Positions 1 to 10,063 of a stretch of DNA of 64,000 nucleotides are shown piece after piece. The notes beneath the pieces were generated by a model that was not told the origin of the DNA, ran no database searches, and worked only from the letters and a program-made list of their open reading frames with translations. The position numbers and the translations under genes were made by a program. This DNA comes from Bostrychus sinensis (taxonomy: Eukaryota; Chordata; Actinopteri; Gobiiformes; Eleotridae), in assembly GCA_020698575.1 (NCBI GenBank), contig CM036250.1, forward strand, positions 21,913,500 to 21,977,499. Reading direction: 5' to 3'. Each line of letters starts with the position of its first letter. Position 1 is the stretch's first letter.

Positions 1-1230
1 AATTATGATCTGTTATTTGAAGGTCTACATTGTCTTTGTACCAGGTGACAGACCAGTTCCCACTGTTGTCAGTATCACACCTTAACTTGACTTGTTCAGA
101 GGGAAATATCTCAGCCCATTCTGACTTTAGATGCACAGTTGGCACTGGAACAACTGAAAACAAAAGTAACAAGTCAAAACAATTAACTAACTAATGGATT
201 AACTAATTATATAAACTAACTATATAAACTTCAAAAACTAGGACAAATGTGTGATAGTGTAGTCGACGATTATCGTTAATTATCACTGCACCACAAAGTG
301 CTTTCTACAACTGTCTATCTACAATACATTTCTTGTTGCTTTCATCCATTAGCAGAGGTGAAAGGAGGACTCAAAATCTGTACTCAATTAAAAGCATTGT
401 TACTTCGAAATAATGCAAGTAATAATAGAAGTAGTAATAATAAGTAAGTAATAATACAAGCAATACAAGTATAAAACAAGTAGAAGTAAAAATTATTAAT
501 TAAGTAAAAAATGTTCAGTGTAATTGTCCTTCTGACATGGTTAAATCTTTTACTGCTACTACTACTCCTACTTTATGTCCTCATATTAGGGTTGTACTCC
601 AGACCCTCGACAGCAAGGTGAGCGTACTACCTACTTTACCTCCAAGGGTAAAAAAACAAAAAAAAAGCAAAAAACAAAACCCACCAAGGTTCAAAAATAT
701 AAAACTTCAATAAAATACTTAATACTTAGTACTCAAATTTACTCCGCTTAAAGTGAAAGTCAGTTTTAGAAAATGCACTCAGATGTACGTTCTAACAATG
801 TGTGTCAAATGAATCATATGAATAAAAGTCTGTAGTTACTTTCCGTTACTGCCCATCAGACCGCATTGTTAAGAATTGATCAACTATGTAAATTAACAGT
901 AAAGTAACAGCTGTGACAGGAACTGCCAGAATCACAAGAAGTACTTCATGTTCCCCCTGCAAAGACATGCCTTACTTCCCAAACATTGTTTTTCTCATGC
1001 TATATCAGATTTATGTAAATATAACCAACGTAAATGCAGCAGTATAAAATCAATAGGATCTTATTACTTACCATCCTCTAAATCCTGGGCAGCACAAGCA
1101 GTGCTAATATCTGCAAAATAATTGTTCATTATTCACAATTTGATTTGAATGAAAATAACATTTGAACTTATGAACCAACAATTGTAAATGGTAACTTACA
1201 TATGAAAATGATGGCTTTAAAAACCCTCAT
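1..1230 (-). CDS. Fc receptor-like / Ig-domain surface protein, 5' end (partial)
   Basis: Three exons read on the minus strand with clean junctions: exon 1 1230-1200 (ATG at 1230, ends phase 1), exon 2 1110-1072 (39 nt), exon 3 153 to the window edge. Exons 1-2 give a signal peptide (MRVFKAIIFIYISTACA, cleavage expected near the AQD) in two small exons. Exon 3 opens an Ig domain: a V-P-V-P-T-V start, W-A-E-I-F-P-S-E, then the first Ig cysteine in VKLRCDTD and the core tryptophan in WSVTWYKD. Split leader exons followed by one exon per Ig domain are the layout of the Fc receptor-like/CD22-like families, and a P-x-V-x-x-K-x-x-W then G/S-E-x-V-x-L-x-C opening is typical of teleost FcR-like domains (family knowledge). 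The rest of the gene, including any membrane segment and signalling tail, lies left of the window, so the exact family member cannot be named. Confidence 0.72.
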
Positions 1231-2399
1231 TTTCCCCTGCAATGCACACAGACAGTGTGCTGAGAGCTGGCATTTATCTGCTGTGTAGTGAATTTGTGTC
1301 AGTAAAAAGGAAATAAAGTCAGCCACATGGGCGTGTTTTACAAGTTCATGTAGAAACTCACCTCAGGCCGGCAGCTTTCCTGTCTCTCTAACATCGGCTG
1401 TGCAGTTCTTGTCTTCTGCTTTTTGCAGCAGGAAGTGTGTCAGTCAACCACAATAATATTTGATGTGTGTTCTGACTTAAACTTGAATTTCGTTTATTAT
1501 TTATAGTCAGTCTTTCTATGCTGAGGATCAGTTTGGCTTACTGTTAAACAAATGCAAGTATTTCCACTGTCTTCCTTCAAAAATAAATTCCAAGACATTC
1601 ATATAATTTTACTAAGCTCCACCAAAAAAGTACAGATCAGTTTATTTACACTTTACACCTAAAGTCTGCCACCTCAAAGGGCAGCGTCATTAAAAATAAC
1701 CAAAAGGAATCAAACACAGGAACTCTATAAAGCTTAACATAAAAATGCATTAATCACTAATTATTACACATATATGTACTGATAAAATATATCAAGTGAA
1801 AAGTATATTCATTTTCTTTGATTCATTCATCTTCTTACACTTATTTCTAATTAGAGGTGTAGTGGGTACTGGAGACTAAAACAACACTATTCAAATTCCA
1901 ACATAATACTACACAGCCTATTTACAATAAACCATAGTAAAACTGCAGACAGTCAAATTTAAACTTGTAGGCTACTGTACTGTAAAATGTGACGCTGACC
2001 TAAAACATTATAAAACATGGCTACCTTCCCCTTGGGACAACGGATGGAAATCAGCATTCTTGCTAGAATCCGGTATGTTTACATTCATGCTATATGCTGT
2101 CTGTTCATTAACATGCACTATCCCGTTTAAATAAATAAATAAATAAAAAATGCTTATTGTGACGAATTGTATGAGAGAAACTCAGTACACTTAAGTTTAC
2201 TCGCGATATCGTTTATTTACAGCCAAACATTGATGAACAGAACAGGCAGATGTCCTAAGGACATAATGAACTCACTCATGGTGTAGGCCAACAATGTAAT
2301 AACATCAACTACCCGGCAACCATTGCGGCTGAATGCACTGGGACGCTACAATATGTAGCATTATGGAGTTTAGGTTTTTAACTCTATCCGCCAGCAGGT
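1231..2399. other. Upstream region of the Ig-domain gene; no gene seen
   Basis: AT-rich DNA immediately upstream of the first coding exon of the minus-strand Ig-domain gene. It should contain that gene's 5' UTR and promoter, but no TATA box or upstream exon could be fixed with confidence. A short TAAA run lies near 2130-2148. Nothing coding is recognised. Confidence 0.4.
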
Positions 2400-4560
2400 G
2401 GCGCGAGCGTGCAAGCTATAAAAGTGCATCACTTCCGCTTGCCTTTTCTCCGACCTCACGAACTTCCGGATCACTTTGTTGGGCTAGCTGTCCTTAGTGA
2501 TGGTGAAATTGACGCCTCATGAAGCAATGAACCATTTTGACACAGCTGGCTCAAGAATGACACACTGTTCGAAACATTTAATACAGACTGAATAGTGAGA
2601 TCTGTTGGCTGTCTGTGAGAACTGCGTCCCATTGGAGTACATGAAAAAAACGAAACGAGGCCTCGCTCGCTGTGATCACGTGATCTTAAGCAGGACTCGA
2701 ATCACTCGTCTCGAAACACTTCCGCTTCAAAAGATCGATACTGTGTCGAGCAGCGGGATCGAGCACAACATCTCTAGCTGTCCTCTGTGTCGCCAGGTAG
2801 GAAGCGAGACCTTTTTGCTCGAAATATTAATTTGATAAACGTATTCCTAAATCGTGCTTTTCGTCTTTAGTGTTGTTGTGCGGCGGTGGGGCGCGTCTTG
2901 TGTCGTACGTCGTACCTGGATTAGTGCTACCGTGCGGGTGTGCGCTCCGGTAGAGTCGCTGAGACGCTAAACTACCGCTGTTGTCTCGACGGCGTTGAAA
3001 ACCCTTCATATTTCTGCGTTGCTCCTCTGCGTTGTTTCATGCAGTGCCAGTTCATCGCGAGCCCAAGCAACCAATCGCAGCGCTTGCAGTCCGCGGCGTC
3101 TCAACGCGTAGTTACATTTTTGACCAGGTGCTCGGGGGTCCGTGTACCTGCTGGCCTTTCGTTTTCACGTTTCCCAATAAGAAAACAAAAAACGGAATCA
3201 TGCCCTTATACAATTACTATTTTATATTAGGCTACTATACATCAAAACTCAAAAAACAAAAAATGAAAACCCTGAGTGCTGTATTTTTCATTTTTTCCGA
3301 CTTGTTTGACCTCAATGTGTGCTTCGGAAAACACGGCCTGGCTCACCGTCTGCACCCAGGCAGCATAGCTTTGTGCGCAGCTGTTTCAGGGCAGTGCTCG
3401 GCGGTGTGCTCCTGTCACAGCTGCAGACAGGTGAGGGGCGGGGCTCCTGTCACAGCTGCAGACAGGTGAGGGGCTGGGGCGTGTGCCTCAGTGATCTGCT
3501 CCACTGCTACTGTCCTGTCTGCCTTTTAGACTGAGAAGCTTTTAGCCAGTTGCTCACTTTTCTCCTTCAAACCTTTCACATGTGCTCGTTTTGGATTTGT
3601 TCTTATGAGCAAGTAGTGGCCACGCAGTTGTTGCGTGGTGCGTCACAGCCCACAGATCCCTCTGCACAGTGCGCCAGCGTTACCTCGGCATCCGCGAAGG
3701 CTGCGCATAAGAGAAACCAGTTTCGTTTGCATTAAATCTGCTGTGTGTCCTGGCGCTCACCGCTTTTAAGGACAGTGCTCCCATCACAGCTGCAGACAGG
3801 TGAGGGGCGTGCGCTGCTCCACTGACTACTGTCCTGTCTACTCTCAGACGGGACTATTGCTATAGCAACTTGCACGCTTTTCACACAGTGTCCTTTCATG
3901 TGGGCCAGTTTTTGGACTTGTTTTTGAGTATGACCCTAGTGCAACGTGATCTCTGTCTCTGAGTCGCCACTATGTCCCCATGTATTTCTATTGCTGATGT
4001 GACATATGAGGCGTGCCATTTAGGATCAGAAAGTGATTCAAATGAGAGAATGCGTTGAGATGGCAGCAAAATGGCACTAAATCTGGTGTGCTATTTACAC
4101 GCACTGTCGTGCTTTTCCACTGTGCTAAAAAGCAAAGGGGAAAAAAAGATGTATACTGTAAACTATTCCATACTCCTGTATGTCAGCCGCGCCTGGCGCC
4201 CTGAAAGAGCGGAAGATCCGGCCCATTGTCTTTTGAGACGAAGCCGGAGAACATTAAAACACTTCAATAGCTCAGCAACAACACGGCTTTAGACCAACAG
4301 CGTTGGTAAATTACAATATTTATAACTAATGAAGAGAACGCAATTCATCTGAAAATGTATAATAAAATATAATTTATTTTTGTAAACCTTTTGGAGTTGC
4401 ATTTACAACGTCCCCAACAGTTGGCACCCCCCCTTCCCGTGTCCATGCTCGGGAAGCGTTAGCTTCAGCGAGGCAGCGCAGCTCGTGCAGAAGCCTTTTC
4501 CTTTCTCACCATTAACCCTCCGTTTTCCACTCCCAGCGTCTCTGAGTGCGTATACTCGTG
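2400..4560. other. CpG-rich unrecognised stretch, probably old repeat material
   Basis: This stretch is markedly richer in GC and CpG than its surroundings, especially 2400-3150 and 4190-4560. A TATAAAAG box at 2417-2424 faces the plus strand and is followed by short open frames (for example 2605-2835 and 3032-3469) that resemble no protein I recognise and show no domain or splice structure. Such an island could be a retroelement promoter/LTR remnant or a promoter of an unrecognised transcript; I could not identify LTR ends, a convincing primer-binding site or reverse transcriptase motifs. Best treated as unclassified. Confidence 0.3.
3400..3945. repeat. Diverged tandem duplication with a 35-bp core repeated three times
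   Basis: A core beginning CTCCTGTCACAGCTGCAGAC and continuing into GGTGAGGGGC occurs at about 3409-3443, again immediately at 3444-3479, and a third time at about 3778-3812. The flanking text is also shared: each outer copy is followed by a CTCCACTG..CTACTGTCCTGTCT segment, then a TTTCACA..TGTG segment, then a TTTTGGA-TTGTT segment. This makes two diverged blocks about 370 bp apart plus one local copy. No open reading frame is preserved between the copies. Confidence 0.65.
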
Positions 4561-5080
4561 TAAACCTTAAATGCTTCACAGACTACTGTATAATTAAACT
4601 GTGCATCCCATTAGTGTCTCACTAAAATGATAAACTGCGGTTACCGTGGTTGCTTGTGCCCCCAGGCGGTTGGATTGATAACAGCGCAGTATGACGATAA
4701 TGCGGTCACCGGGACAGCCCTAGTTAAGCCGTTCATTAACCATTCATTAACTTGAAAGGACTCAACAAAATTGGCTTGGCTGCTTACTCCAGCTACAAAA
4801 CAACAGCTACATTTTCTCAAATGCAACAAACTTAAACGAGACATTTACGTACAGAAAAAGGCGCATAATGCTAGCCTTTCCAGTACCAGTACATACTTGC
4901 ATATCTCTATTTACCTTATTACCGAAGCAACGACGGGTGGGGCCATCTTTGTGCTGTCTTGTCTGGTATTTTCCGGTTTAGCCCTTTTCCTATGGTTGCC
5001 CTGAGGTGCAACATCAAAATTGATTTTGTCCACTAGAAAAATAAAAGCAGATGTAGATTTTTTTTTTAATCTTGCCTTAA

Positions 5081-5236
5081 CCCTCTCCAGGCAGGCGTTG
5101 CAGATTTGCAACAGCAAAATGCTCATTACCTAATTACAAAAAAAAAGTCAGAATTGTTTATTACTACCCCATATGATAATGTTCCCCAAATATCAGATTT
5201 TTCCTGTTACTAAAACTTAATTTGAGCCTGAGAGGG
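5081..5236. mobile_element. piggyBac-like MITE 1 (TTAA-flanked)
   Basis: A 156-bp foldback element flanked on both sides by TTAA (5077-5080 and 5237-5240). The left end starts CCCTCTCCAGGC and the inverted right end reads CCCTCTCAGGC. CCCT-initial ends with a TTAA target duplication are the signature of the piggyBac superfamily. It is too short to encode a transposase, so it is non-autonomous. Confidence 0.6.
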
Positions 5237-5305
5237 TTAAAAAGAAACCCATCCCTCAAATTTAAAAAATAATATATAAAAAATTTAAATAAATGTCTAT
5301 ATTAA

Positions 5306-5475
5306 CCCTCCTACACCCCTAACTTTTTAGTCACACCTTTTGCCCTAGGCACAAAAAAATGCGCCAATAAAGACTGCCATCGAAAAAAATTCTAATAGTC
5401 AAAATTCCATTTTTTTCATACATAGCAAAAATTAATTCTGAAATGTGTGGCTTAAAAGTTAGGGGTGTAGGAGGG
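5306..5475. mobile_element. piggyBac-like MITE 2 (TTAA-flanked, well-kept inverted repeats)
   Basis: A 170-bp foldback element flanked by TTAA (5302-5305 and 5476-5479). The first 22 bases at each end are identical when one is inverted (CCCTCCTACACCCCTAACTT then TT), and similarity continues for about 10 more bases. It lies 66 bp from MITE 1 but its ends differ beyond the CCCTC start, so it is a different subfamily, not a duplicate. Confidence 0.68.
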
Positions 5476-6555
5476 TTAAAAAATCCGCCCAAGCGTCCGT
5501 ATGTTTGTTCTTTTAATTTTGTTGAAAGGAAACCTACTACACAGCATCCCTATCCGGATAAGTGGTTGGGTTATGATGCTTCGCTGAAGTGGCCACAGCG
5601 GGTGCTTGTGAGGCAGATGGGTAAGAAATTTTAAAGCTAACGTGCAAATGATCGATAGGATCCCTATTTACTGGGACAGTCCCAGTTTTAGGTTCCTTGT
5701 CTCATGTCCCAACACATATCTGTAAAAACACTCATATGTCCCATTTTTCAACAAACCTTGTCCCCATTTTAACCAATAGAAAAAGAGGAAATGTAAAATA
5801 CTTGTCTGAAGACTTCACTCACAAAAATTGTTCACATTATTTGTACTAATAAGTGGGCATTAAAATTCAAAACTTAAACCCTGTACCTCATGCACATTAA
5901 TTGCAGGACAGAAAATTGTATGGAATGTACAAAACTTTTTGTCACTTGGTGTACTGTGATAAAGTGAAAAAATGTGTCCCAGTTTTTGGGTCTAAAATTC
6001 ATCATATCACTAGGATTCAGGACATTTCAAGGATGCAGAAAGAAAAGGAACTGAATGTGCTAATATTAAATAGACCAAGTTGTGTGCAACAATGCAGGTG
6101 CAGCAGCACATGTTGAGAGCCTGAAGGAGCGTGACCATAGAGATATAATAAAACACTAGAGTGGTCATGGCAACCGCTTTGGTGGCCATCTTGTTACTGT
6201 AGGATAATGCTAATGCTAATGTAAGTAACCTAAAAACAGTGACATAAGTCATAGACTAAAAGTCAGATATTTAAATGAAGTGATCGTTTTCACCTCGTAA
6301 TAATACAGTGAACTCTCAAAGTCTTGGTTAGTACATATTTGCCCTGAAATACAGAGTTTCTGATGCATAAAGGACTGTTATTTAGTCATGTTTGTACTAA
6401 CTGGATTTCCCCCATGTTCTGCTGTTTTAGTATTTATTAAATGTACCGCCGTAAAATATTTAAGCAATATCGCATTGTCACTGTTAACTTGTTATGATGA
6501 ATAAGGGCAAATCCAGTGAGCCTGGTGTCTGTCAACATGTTGTACATATAATATA

Positions 6556-8128
6556 CACTGCTCAAAAAAATAAAGGGAACACTAAAATAACACAACCTAG
6601 ATCTTAATGAATGAAATATTATTAAATACTTTGTTTTTTACATAGTTGAATGTGCTGACAACAAAATCACACAACAATTATCAATGGAAATCAAATTTAT
6701 TAACCCATGGAGGTCTGGATTTGGAGTCACACTCAAAATTAAAGTGGAAAAACACACTACAGGCTGATCCAACTTTGATGTAATGTCCTTAAAACAAGTC
6801 AAAATGAGGCTCAGTAGTGTGTGTGGCCACCACGTGCCTGTATGACCTCCCTACAACGCCTGGGCATGCTCCTGATGAGGTGGTGGGTGGTCTCCTGAGG
6901 GATCTCCTCCCAGACCTGGACTAAAGCATCCGCCAACTCCTGGACAGTCTGTGGTGCAACGTGGTGTTGGTGGATGGAGCGAGACATGATGTCCCAGATG
7001 TGCTCAATTGGATTCAGGTCTGGGGAACGGGCGGGCCAGGTCCATAGCATCAATGCCTTCGTCTTGCAGGAACTGCTTACACACTCCAGCCACATGAGGT
7101 CTAGCATTGTCTTGCATTAGGAGGAACCCAGGGCCAACCGCACCAGCATATGGTCTCACAAGGGTCTGAGGATCTCATCTACCTCATACCAGTCTATATA
7201 GTCTATATACCTCATAGCAGTCAGGCTACCTCTGGCGAGCACATGGAGGGCTGTGCGGCTCCCCAAAGAAATGTCACCCCACACCATTACTGACCCACTG
7301 CCAAACCGGTCATGCTGGAGGATGCTTGCAGGCAGCAGAACCGTTCTCCACGTCTGTCACATGTGCGCAGTGTGAACCTGCTTTCATCTGTGAAGAGCAC
7401 AGGGCGCCAGTGGCGAATTTGCTCATTCTTGGTGTTCTCTGGCAAATGCCAAACGTCCTGCATGGTGTTGGGCTGTAAGCACAACCCCCACCTGTGAACG
7501 TCGGGCCCTCATACCACCCTCATGGAGTCTTGAGCAAACACATGCACATTTGTGGCCTGCTGGAGGTCATTTTGCAGGGCTCTGGCAGTGCTTCCTCCTG
7601 TTCCTCCTTGCACAAAGGAGGAGGTAGTGGCTCTGCTGCTGGGTTGTTGCCCTCCTACGGCCTCCTCCACGTCACCTGATGTACTGGCCTGTCTCCTGGT
7701 AGTGCCTCCATGCTCTGGACACTATGCTGACAGATACAGCAAACCTTCTTGCCACAGCTCGCATTGATGGGCCATCCTGGATGAGCTGCACTACCTGAGC
7801 CACTTGTGTGGGTTGTAGACTCCGTCTCATGCTACCACTAGAGGTCAAAGCACCGCCAGCATTCAAAAGTGACCAAAACATCAGCCAGAAAGCATAGGAA
7901 CTGAGAAGTGGTCTATGGTCACCTCCTGCAGAACCACTCCTTTATTGGGGGAGTCTTGCTAATTGCCTATAATTTCCACCTGTTGTCTGTTCCATTTGCA
8001 CAACAGCAGTGAAACTGATGTCACTCAGTGTTGCTTCCTAAGTGGACACAGTTTGATTTCACTGAAGTGTGATTGACTTGGAGCTACATTATGTTGTTTA
8101 AGTGTTCCCTTTATTTTTTTGAGCAGTG
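6556..8128 (-). mobile_element. Tc1/mariner-like transposon, 1,573 bp, nested
   Basis: Perfect 28-bp terminal inverted repeats start CACTGCTCAAAAAAATAAAG at the left end and are matched inverted at the right end. TA target duplications flank both ends (6554-6555 and 8129-8130). The interior encodes a broken Tc1-type transposase on the minus strand. The element sits inside the hAT-like element at 6136-8674, so it is the younger of the two. Confidence 0.9.
6811..7881 (-). pseudogene. Tc1-like DDE transposase, inactivated
   Basis: The transposase inside the nested Tc1 element is split over several frames. 7881-7672 encodes the N-terminal helix-turn-helix (MRRSLQPTQVAQVVQLIQDG, ..RAVARRFAVS..). 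7484-7287 carries the catalytic FTDESRFTL segment. The second catalytic aspartate is in a QDNARPH segment near 7105-7085, out of frame with the next open piece. 7056-6811 carries WPARSPDLNPIEHIW, which holds the catalytic glutamate, and the C-terminus. All three DDE residues are visible, but frameshifts and stops separate them, so no full-length enzyme is encoded. Confidence 0.88.
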
Positions 8129-8861
8129 TATAATAATCAGCCTACTGTGCATTGTAATAACCATTTTATTAAGGAATTTAATCACTAGGGTTGTAAACAT
8201 TTAAGCTGCTAAACATAACACTTTGTAATGAACAAGTGTTTTCCTGTCGATCAACTGGGAAAAAAGAATAGCTACACTACTAACAGCTACTTGCCCGACT
8301 GTTCAAATTTCTTTTTGATTTTTAGCAACACTGTATGGACAAAAATCAAAGTTCAATGTAAATATAGGCTGAATGTAAGTAAATATTTTGTTAATAAAAT
8401 GTACATTTGTAAATAGGCTGTGAATAATGTGTAATTATTTAAAAACTGAGGTACAAATGTTAAAGTTACTGTTCTCATTTCACACAGCATTATCAATTAG
8501 CTTAGCTTTTTTAATGTATTAGCTTAATCATTTTTTGCAAGACTAGGCATGAGATCAAGCACAAATAAGAAAAAAAGTCACCAAATGAACAAAATTATAT
8601 AAAAAAAAAATAGTGCAAAGATCTTGCAATTGACCATTAGAATGTCCACTCTAGTGTTTTATTATATCTCTATGGGCGTGACAGCAGTTGGGCCTCCTCA
8701 AGGCAGGGGCTCTTAAAGTGACAGGGACCTAATCTGAGTGTTTCTCAGAGAGTTAAATGATTTGAGTTTCTTCAAATAGAGTTTTTTTCAATAAATATTG
8801 CGTTTTCTAACCAACAAAATGTAAGATGCTGATCTAGAGGTGTCCTAAATTGAATTTCAAA

Positions 8862-8862
<1 letters not shown>

Positions 8863-8892
<30 letters not shown>
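8863..8892. repeat. (AC)15 microsatellite
   Basis: Fifteen uninterrupted AC units just upstream of the ISL2EU-like remnant. Confidence 0.95.
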
Positions 8893-8898
<6 letters not shown>

Positions 8899-8904
8899 CA
8901 TAAT

Positions 8905-9190
8905 ATGGGCCCTTTAAGGAATGACCACTTTTGCCTACTCTATACAGGTTTGCCATTGGATGCGTTTTCCTCTTTGGTTGATCATCTGACAAGGGATTAT
9001 CAAAACCACTTTCAGCTAGATGGCCATGATCAGATCCTCATGACACTGAAGCTCCTGCTGAATCTGCTGCAGAATGACCCTGCTGACAGGTTTCATGTGT
9101 CACAGCCTCAGGTCAGCAAGATCATTTCCTTGTGGTTGGACATCATGGAGGAGAAGATGAGATGTTACATCTCATGGCTGCCCAGAGAGA
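8905..9190 (+). pseudogene. ISL2EU-type transposase fragment (HTH region only)
   Basis: The open frame holds LPLDAFSSLVDHL, ..HDQILMTLKLLLNLLQNDPA and DRFHVSQPQVSKIISLWLDI, matching the helix-turn-helix (HTH_Tnp_4-like) domain that precedes the DDE nuclease in ISL2EU/Harbinger-related transposases: low-complexity leucine helix, A-x-x-F-x-V-S-Q-x-x-V-S-x-I, then W-P/L-P-R-E. After about codon 95 the frame leaves homology and runs antisense through the YqaJ gene. An internal deletion therefore removed the catalytic domain. Confidence 0.65.
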
Positions 9191-9193
9191 CAA

Positions 9194-10063
9194 TTAAACT
9201 GTCAGTAACAGCATCTGTCTTAAAACAGAATGCCTCATTGTATGGGACATGGAGCAACACCTGCTGTGATGAGACCAGATCAGCAGCTTATACGCCCTCA
9301 GCCCTGTGCAGAACATGCCAAGCTGAATCTGTACATAGAACCCACGTGAACTTTTTTCATGCAGCTGAGGCACCATCAGGGTTTGCTGACAGCCAGGGCT
9401 CCTCAGGACACAGCACTGTAGGTTTGCGGGTGACTGTGTGCCCACACGCCTCCAACCACTTTACAGCCAACACCTCACCCTCTTGACCATGCTTGGTGGC
9501 AGCATTCCCATGAAATCCTGGGTAGATGTGAGCCTTCAAAAATGTGTCAGGGCTGCCTCTGATGGGGACTTTTTAGCAGAGCTGTCAGTGATTCTCACTC
9601 TGCGAGAATCATGCCAGAGGTGGGATGTGCTCTGCTCCAGAGTCGCCAGCTCCAATGTCTGACATTTCTCCTGGTTAATGCTCACAAAGGTCTCATAAAA
9701 AGACGGGCATCTCGGGCAGGTGTTGGTACCATCATGGTCTGCATGACGTCGAACAGCAGGTGGCTGTGCTGGGTGTGTGATGGATGCAGCATTAACACAC
9801 TTATACAGAGGACTTGAGAGAGGCAGAGTGGAATGCTTTAGGGCTTCTCTCAGCTCCTCCTGGGTCTGCAAAAGAGGGGTGGGAGGTAGAGGAACCTGTT
9901 TTGGTCTTGCGTCAACATTGAAGGCGTTAGTGCCTTTATGGTGAGTAAAGGAGATGTCCCTCAAAAGCTTTGGCTCAAGGTTCCTCTGGGTCCCCTTGTT
10001 CCATTGGCGCTGTTTGTCCGTGCAAGCTAGGCCAGTGAGTCCACTGGACACTGCATTTTCCAC
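9194..10063 (-). pseudogene. YqaJ-type viral recombinase/exonuclease of a DNA transposon, frameshifted
   Basis: The minus strand reads from 10063: a cysteine segment with CTDKQRQWNKGTQRNLEP, a long linker, then LWHDSRRVRITDSSAKK. A one-base deletion at about 9537 shifts the frame into HIYPGFHGNAATKHGQEGE and PWLSANPDG. After another frame break comes FYVQIQLGMFCTGL near 9340. The blocks R-I-T-x-S, N-x-A-T-x-x-G-x-x-x-E, W-L-x-x-x-P-D-G and Q-x-Q-x-x-M are the YqaJ nuclease motifs in the right order. The product would be an exonuclease encoded by the transposon, but this copy is broken. Confidence 0.75.

Larger units (their letters stand above)
6136..8674. mobile_element. hAT-like non-autonomous element carrying a nested Tc1 insertion
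   Basis: Inverted copies of a 29-bp end (starting CATAGAGATATAATAAAACA) lie at 6136-6164 and 8646-8674. Each is flanked by an 8-bp direct repeat with one mismatch: AGCGTGAC at 6128-6135 and GGCGTGAC at 8675-8682. An 8-bp target duplication points to the hAT superfamily, though the terminal bases are not the classic CAG. Removing the nested Tc1 element leaves about 965 bp without a transposase, so this is a deletion derivative. Confidence 0.62.
8905..10063. mobile_element. ISL2EU/IS4EU-type DNA transposon remnant
   Basis: This stretch combines a transposase DNA-binding segment on the plus strand with a YqaJ-type nuclease on the minus strand, running toward each other. Pairing a DDE transposase with a YqaJ exonuclease is a known feature of ISL2EU (IS4EU) transposons of animals. 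The catalytic half of the transposase is missing and the nuclease is frameshifted, so this is a deleted, inactive copy. Terminal repeats were not identified, so the true element boundaries are uncertain. Confidence 0.65.

Noticed and set aside
2400..4300. LTR retrotransposon
   Set aside because: A TATA box and a TGGCGCCC-like sequence at about 4194 are present, but no paired LTRs, polypurine tract or gag-pol motifs were found.
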